Shown piece by piece: positions 54,501 to 60,500 of a stretch of 64,000 nt of DNA. The stretch spans positions 62,001 to 126,000 of the forward strand of contig JASAND010015551.1 in NCBI GenBank assembly GCA_030248195.1, given 5' to 3'. The position numbers were made by a program, and so were the translations under genes. The notes below the pieces were generated by a model that ran no database searches, was not told where the DNA came from, and worked only from the letters and a program-made list of their open reading frames with translations. Every line of letters starts with the position of its first letter. Within the stretch, counting starts at the first letter, position 1. The stretch comes from Trissonchulus latispiculum (taxonomy: Eukaryota > Nematoda > Enoplea > Enoplida > Ironidae).

Positions 54501-57500
54501 TAATTCTGTTAAAGCTTTTCACATCGAACACCCTCCTTTCCGAAATGGACTTTTCCCTTTCAAATGCTGGATAATGGAAGGAAATGGTAGGAGGGGAATT
54601 TCCAAAAAAATCCCTTACGCAAAATTTCTTCAGTAAAAACATTTCAATCAGAGCAAGTCCAGAATTGATTAAAAACAGAGTTCAGTATTCAAAATTTCCA
54701 GCTTCTCAAATCCTTTACCTAAACATCACTACTTCTACTTACGCACAAAACTTTATTAGGTGTCTAAAGCACCAGGGCTTTGACGTCTACGTGTTTAACC
54801 TGATCATGATCTTGCCTGAGCTGCAATTTTCACAGCGTAAGAACATGAGTGCATAATTGCACTATATATAAGAAGAAGAGTAAGCCACTAGAGGGCTCCT
54901 CTTCTTGGCATTGCGTAACGGTGCTCCGACCACAATACACGAATGCTCCCCCGTTTGGTGGCGGGGGTAGCCTCCTCGACAAAGCATACCCCCCTCCGTT
55001 TGGTGGGGGGGGTAGTAGAAAAGAGGTCCCCTGTTTGGTGGGGGGCAGCCACCAGCCAATCAGATTACAGAGACCCCTCCCCGTTTGTTGGGGGGGGGGG
55101 TAGAGCAGAGGATTACGGTAGTTTTTGTTCTATTTGCAAATTGGTCCCGGTTTGGCAGGGGTAGCAGGTTGCACATACTCCCCGCTAGGTCGGCAGGCAG
55201 GCATGCAGGTGGTCCCCCGTTTGGTGGCGGCAAACAGAAGAGGTCCGCAGGTTGGAGGGGGGGGTCGCAACACCAATCAGATTCATCCAATCTTAGCCTA
55301 ACTTGGCGACCCCCCCCCAAACGGGGACCCTAGTCTGCCTGCCCCCCCCCACCAAACGGGGACCCCTTTTGCATATTCCCTCCCCCACCAAACGGGGGAG
55401 GGGGTATGCTCCTCGCGCCCCCCTCCAAACGGGGGGAACATTCGCGTATTGTGGTCGCAGCACCGTTACGCAATGCCAAAAGAGAGAAGCCCTCTAGTGG
55501 CTTACTCTTCTTCTATAATTTAAGGAATAAATTATGGACTCTTGGTAAGAAATATGACTGCCACACAAAATTTTCAAACAAATAAGAAATTACTACAATA
55601 TGCCTAGCCTACAAACCTTGACAACCAAATGGATTTGATGGTTGTAGGTTGAAAAATCCTTCTGCACACTGACTACATTTCTGAGAGCCAACATTCGCCT
55701 TGCAATGACACTGCCCACTGGCCATGTCACAAACGCTCAATCCTGACAATGTGCCGGATGAGTTACAGTCGCATGCTGAAGTCAAAAATAACATAGATAT
55801 ATTGACAAAGGACAGGTAAAATGGAATCAGATTCTAAGCATTCTAGAAAACCTAATGACAATAAGACTAAATAAAGCTTGATCTTATTAGAAGTAAAATA
55901 GGGAAATCTATTTAGTTCAAAAGATGCAGTCGATCCGGGTTCATCCTAAACCGTCTAAAATTAGATTCAGTGACAAGAACCTGTCCTGGAGCATTCCTAA
56001 ACCAAAACCAAAGTCAGAAACTCTTTGGATAACATAGTCTCAGACTTTTTCATTAATTCCACGATCTATCACTTCCAGTGACATGCTATATTTCACAAAA
56101 TAATGATGGCAGACCACGGCAAATACAAACTAATAATAATCTTCTAACAACAAACAAATTCAAAAACCTACGCTTGCAACCATTTGGATCATAGTACTGC
56201 AAGTCATAGTAGGTGGGTTTACACTGATCACAAAATCCGCCCAGTCACGAATGGTTTGCAGGTGCACAGTTCACCAGGCGCGACACTGTCACATCCTCCA
56301 AAGGACACAGGAACACCGGCCGGTTCGCAGTTGCATGCTATAACAAAAGGTCGCAAAAATGTCTGTCTGTCTGTTCTCGGATATTCAGCCCGCAGGCAAT
56401 ACGGGGGTCAGTCTCGGCGGGTTTAATACTTAGCGGATACAGCAGCCAAATCAAACGACCTAAAATAAACCGGCCGATCAGGTGTAAGTTGGTGCGGGTC
56501 ACTGATACTCCGTGGCTTGTGCGACCTGCTGTCTCAAACATGACCAGTACGCCGTCACCTGACACGGGCGATTGGACGTACTCCGAGGATGTGAGTGACA
56601 TTCAACCAGCTTATTGGCGACGTGGCGCCTCCCAGGCACCCTCAAGCCACAATTTTTGAAGAAGATGCGTTCGCCTCATCAGATATCAGTGCATCTACCT
56701 CAGCAATTATATATAAGGAAAACAACTGAGGCAAGCATAGCTGGACGGCACTGACATCGCATTGCAAAAACATCAACGGTGACTCACCACACTAAACTGT
56801 CTTGTCAGAGTGTAATGTTAGTACCCTAAATTGTTTTGCGATTACTACTGTTAAGTTACTACTGTTAAGTTTACGTTAAGTTACGTTAATCCTTTCTAAA
56901 TTGTAAAAAAAGAGGACAAATGTTTGCAGTTTACCCACCTTCACAAATCGGATAGTTGAAGAAGGTCTCTCTGCATCGATCACACTTCAAACCATCAAAA
57001 TTTGGTTTACAGAAACAGGTTCCCAGATCATTACAGCTGACTCCAATGCTGCCAGGTTGAGAATACTCGCACTCTACAAAATTTACAAAATTAAGGTTAA
57101 CAACTAAAAATAAGAGAGATTAAAACAAAGGTAGTGAGAACTCCAACCAACCTACAGAAGGTTATATATAGGGTGCTGGTTTTATTTTCGGATTCAAAGC
57201 CAGGAGTGAAATGTTTACTACGTCTGAGGAAGAGGGACCCCCTACAACAGGCTTACGGCAGAAGACAGACTCCTGTTACCTTCTCACCGCAGTGGTCCCC
57301 ATTTACCGACCAGTTAAGGATAGATAGCTGGGTTGGCTGAAGCCCACGGCGAACCGATATGTGCTTAGTCCCTTGCTCAAGGGTATTTTTGAAAGCGGCA
57401 GCGGGGATTCGAACCTTGACGGTGGCTAACAACTAATTCCGTCATCCCTGGAAGCTTAAAACCATTCTTGATGGCCACCGAAATGAAGGCATATTTGCAC

Positions 57501-60500
57501 AATTGATGCAATCATGCAAATTAATCTAGGTACAGCGACGGCAGATTATATATAGTTGTATGTAACTTGGAAAAATCTTAACCTGCCAAAATGTTAAATT
57601 TTGACACTTTCTTTCTAAACAAGCAAATTGTTGCGAGAATGTAATGGTTAAATGGAATCAAAAGTGTAGCCTGCATCAACCAACCTAGACAATTGGGAAA
57701 TCCAAAGTATCCCGGATCACATCTGTCGCAATTTTTCCCTGCAAATCCGTGCTTACAATCGCAGTTGCCAGTTTCTTTGTTGCAGGTACTCTTCAATGAC
57801 CCTTGCGGATCACACTGACATTCTAAACCAAAATATCACAATTTAAGAAATTGCTTCCGTATTAGAAATAAATCAATAACTCTCTAGTTTTCCCTTCTAG
57901 AATTGTCATGAACTCATGAAAAGCCATACCTAACCTACAGGGCCTACAGTCGCTAACTCTGTTTATCTTAGCTGACTTTAAACCTGCAACAGCTCCAACC
58001 TGAGGAGTGAGTCAGCGGCTCAACCCGGGTATACAGACTTACAACGTTCGCCCGTGATGCTGTTAAATTGGAGTTATCTTCACAGTTACTGTAAACGTAA
58101 ACGATGCGGTCATATTATGTTCAACCGCAATTATACGATTCATTAACTGCAGCAACTGATCAGACAACAGTGACTGCAGCTGCCTACCTTGGCAAGAATC
58201 TGTCTTTGGATAGCCCCAATGCGATTCAAGACAGCGATCACACTTGTCTCCAGCAAATCCAGGCTTACACATGCAGACGCCCGTTTCCTTATCACAAATC
58301 CCTTCTATAGTTCCGGCAGGATCACAGTCGCATACTAAAAAAGTACAAACACCGTTGTAACAGAGGTTTACGTTGGCGCTCAAGGAACAAGCACAATAGT
58401 GGAGGTTCAACGACTAATGGACAAATAATTACTATTTTAGCTTAAATACAATTTGAACGCTTATTCTAATCTCTGTGCGACAGTAAGAACTAGCCTAATC
58501 ACTTACAGATCTTCAGGTTGGCAAGCGACGTGGTCACTACACCACCACAAATCACAATGTCTAATGAAACTGTTGAATAAGAAAACTAGGCAGTAATATG
58601 CGGAATTGACTAGACATTCTACATGAACACTCTGCATGAAGCCTAAGGAGGTGACAATATACGTAATAAGAAATGACAGAATAGAAAAAGCATTTTTGAC
58701 TAAACGAAATTTGTTTACATTTGCATTCAGGATAAGCATAGTGTCCAGCCGCACAGCCACCACACTGACTTCCTCCGTAGTTTGACTTGCATCGACAGTC
58801 TCCAGTCACGGCATCGCACACATTGTTCACAGCTCCGTCGCTGCATTCGCATGCTGCAGATGACAAAAACAGTTAATGACAAAATATAACAAATGTTCGC
58901 ACCAACAGGATGTTGCATAAAAGATCCAAATTTTGTGAAGTTTTTGTTATCACAGAAAATATAATCTACTGCTTTAAACTTTGAAAGTTAATCCTTTCCG
59001 TCAACAAAATCGAAAAATTCGAAGCTGCGCACTAATAAAACAACAACTCAGTTAGCAATTAGCGTATATACAGAACTTTAATTATATATAACAATCTCCC
59101 AGGATGTGAACGTCCTTGCAGTTTTAATCCATTTTTAGTTTAAAAAACAATTGTCTAAAAATGTTCGCGAATACCTGTGCAATTAGAAAAGCTGTAGAAC
59201 GATGGAGCACAGGAGTCACAAAGCTGGCCGCCATAGTTCTCCTTGCACGGGCACTTTCCACTTGTGGGCTAAATTAACAGCAAAATAATTCAGACGTTAC
59301 GTATTTAAATTACCGACAGTGCTCTAAGAAGAAGAAGAAGAAAAGAAGAAACTCGAAGAGCAGAGGAATTCGCGTCCGACAGCAATTATGCCGTTTCCAA
59401 TCATCCTACCACACACTCTTCAGTTCGCAGACCAGAGTGTCAAATGGACTTTAACTAACTGAGCTGGGACTTTAACTAACTGAGCTTATTGTAAGTATCA
59501 GGTAAGTAAATTATGCTACCAAGTTGTGGGTCACTGTATATAATGATGACTATTATTTCGACTGTTCCTTTTCTCGGCAAAACTATGATGGGAGTATGCC
59601 GAGGGGATGCAAAGGGCTCGGACCACCTTTCTCCTAATGAGGAGCTACAAAACCCTTTAATCTAATTTTAGTCTAATTATGTTTTCAAAAAATTTTCAAA
59701 TCATTTCAGGACTGCATCCTTTTAAAAATTTTATATTGCGGCCGTCCTTTCAGGGTTGGACATCCCTTGAACAAATAAAGAACTGATGTAATGGCAATAC
59801 TTAACGATTCTAACACAAAAACCCGTAAAAATTAGCAATTTTTTCAAAAATATGACTCCCTTTTTGGTTAACCCCATCCTCACTCACCCTAAGGTGCCCA
59901 GAAATTGCCAAATTTAGGAATTTTGGTCAAAAGTTTCAAAATTTTTCCGGCTTTGCCGCAAATTTTTGATCAAAAATCGCCTTTTTTGGTGCTAAAACTT
60001 GATTTTTGAACACTTTTAAGCATACTTATAGCAGTGTATGTGTATGTGGCGTCCCCCCCACTTATTTTGCCTAAAATAAGACCAGTATTTGTAATGTCCT
60101 GTCAAGCCTAGATCTAGGTTTGAAACTACAATGATTGAGTTGAATCTTAACTAGAAAATGAAAACTATTACATGGGCCCTGAGAGTCTGAAATCTTTATT
60201 TTAAAATCTAAAATTCTCCATGCTCCATCTACTGTAAGTGATTTATCGCTGCTGCTATTATTTTTGGAGGGGGAGAGTCAGACTGTGGGTTTCAAATCTC
60301 GGTAAGAAGGAAACTCTCAGCAAAACAAGGTTTACAAATTCTGAGTTTTACTTTGCATTTTTGCAATTGTTATGGCTTACTACATATCTTCAGGAACCAA
60401 TTGTGATACATTTTATTTCATATTCTCTAAATTCTAGCCATACGAAAAAATATTTCCAAAGAATTTCCGCTAGTGAAAATTCAAAAAGCTATGTAGTTTA

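Noticed and set aside
51398..56337. Programmed ribosomal frameshifting as the cause of the exon indels
   Set aside because: There are about seven events with mixed signs and no common slippery motif; error or decay explains them better.
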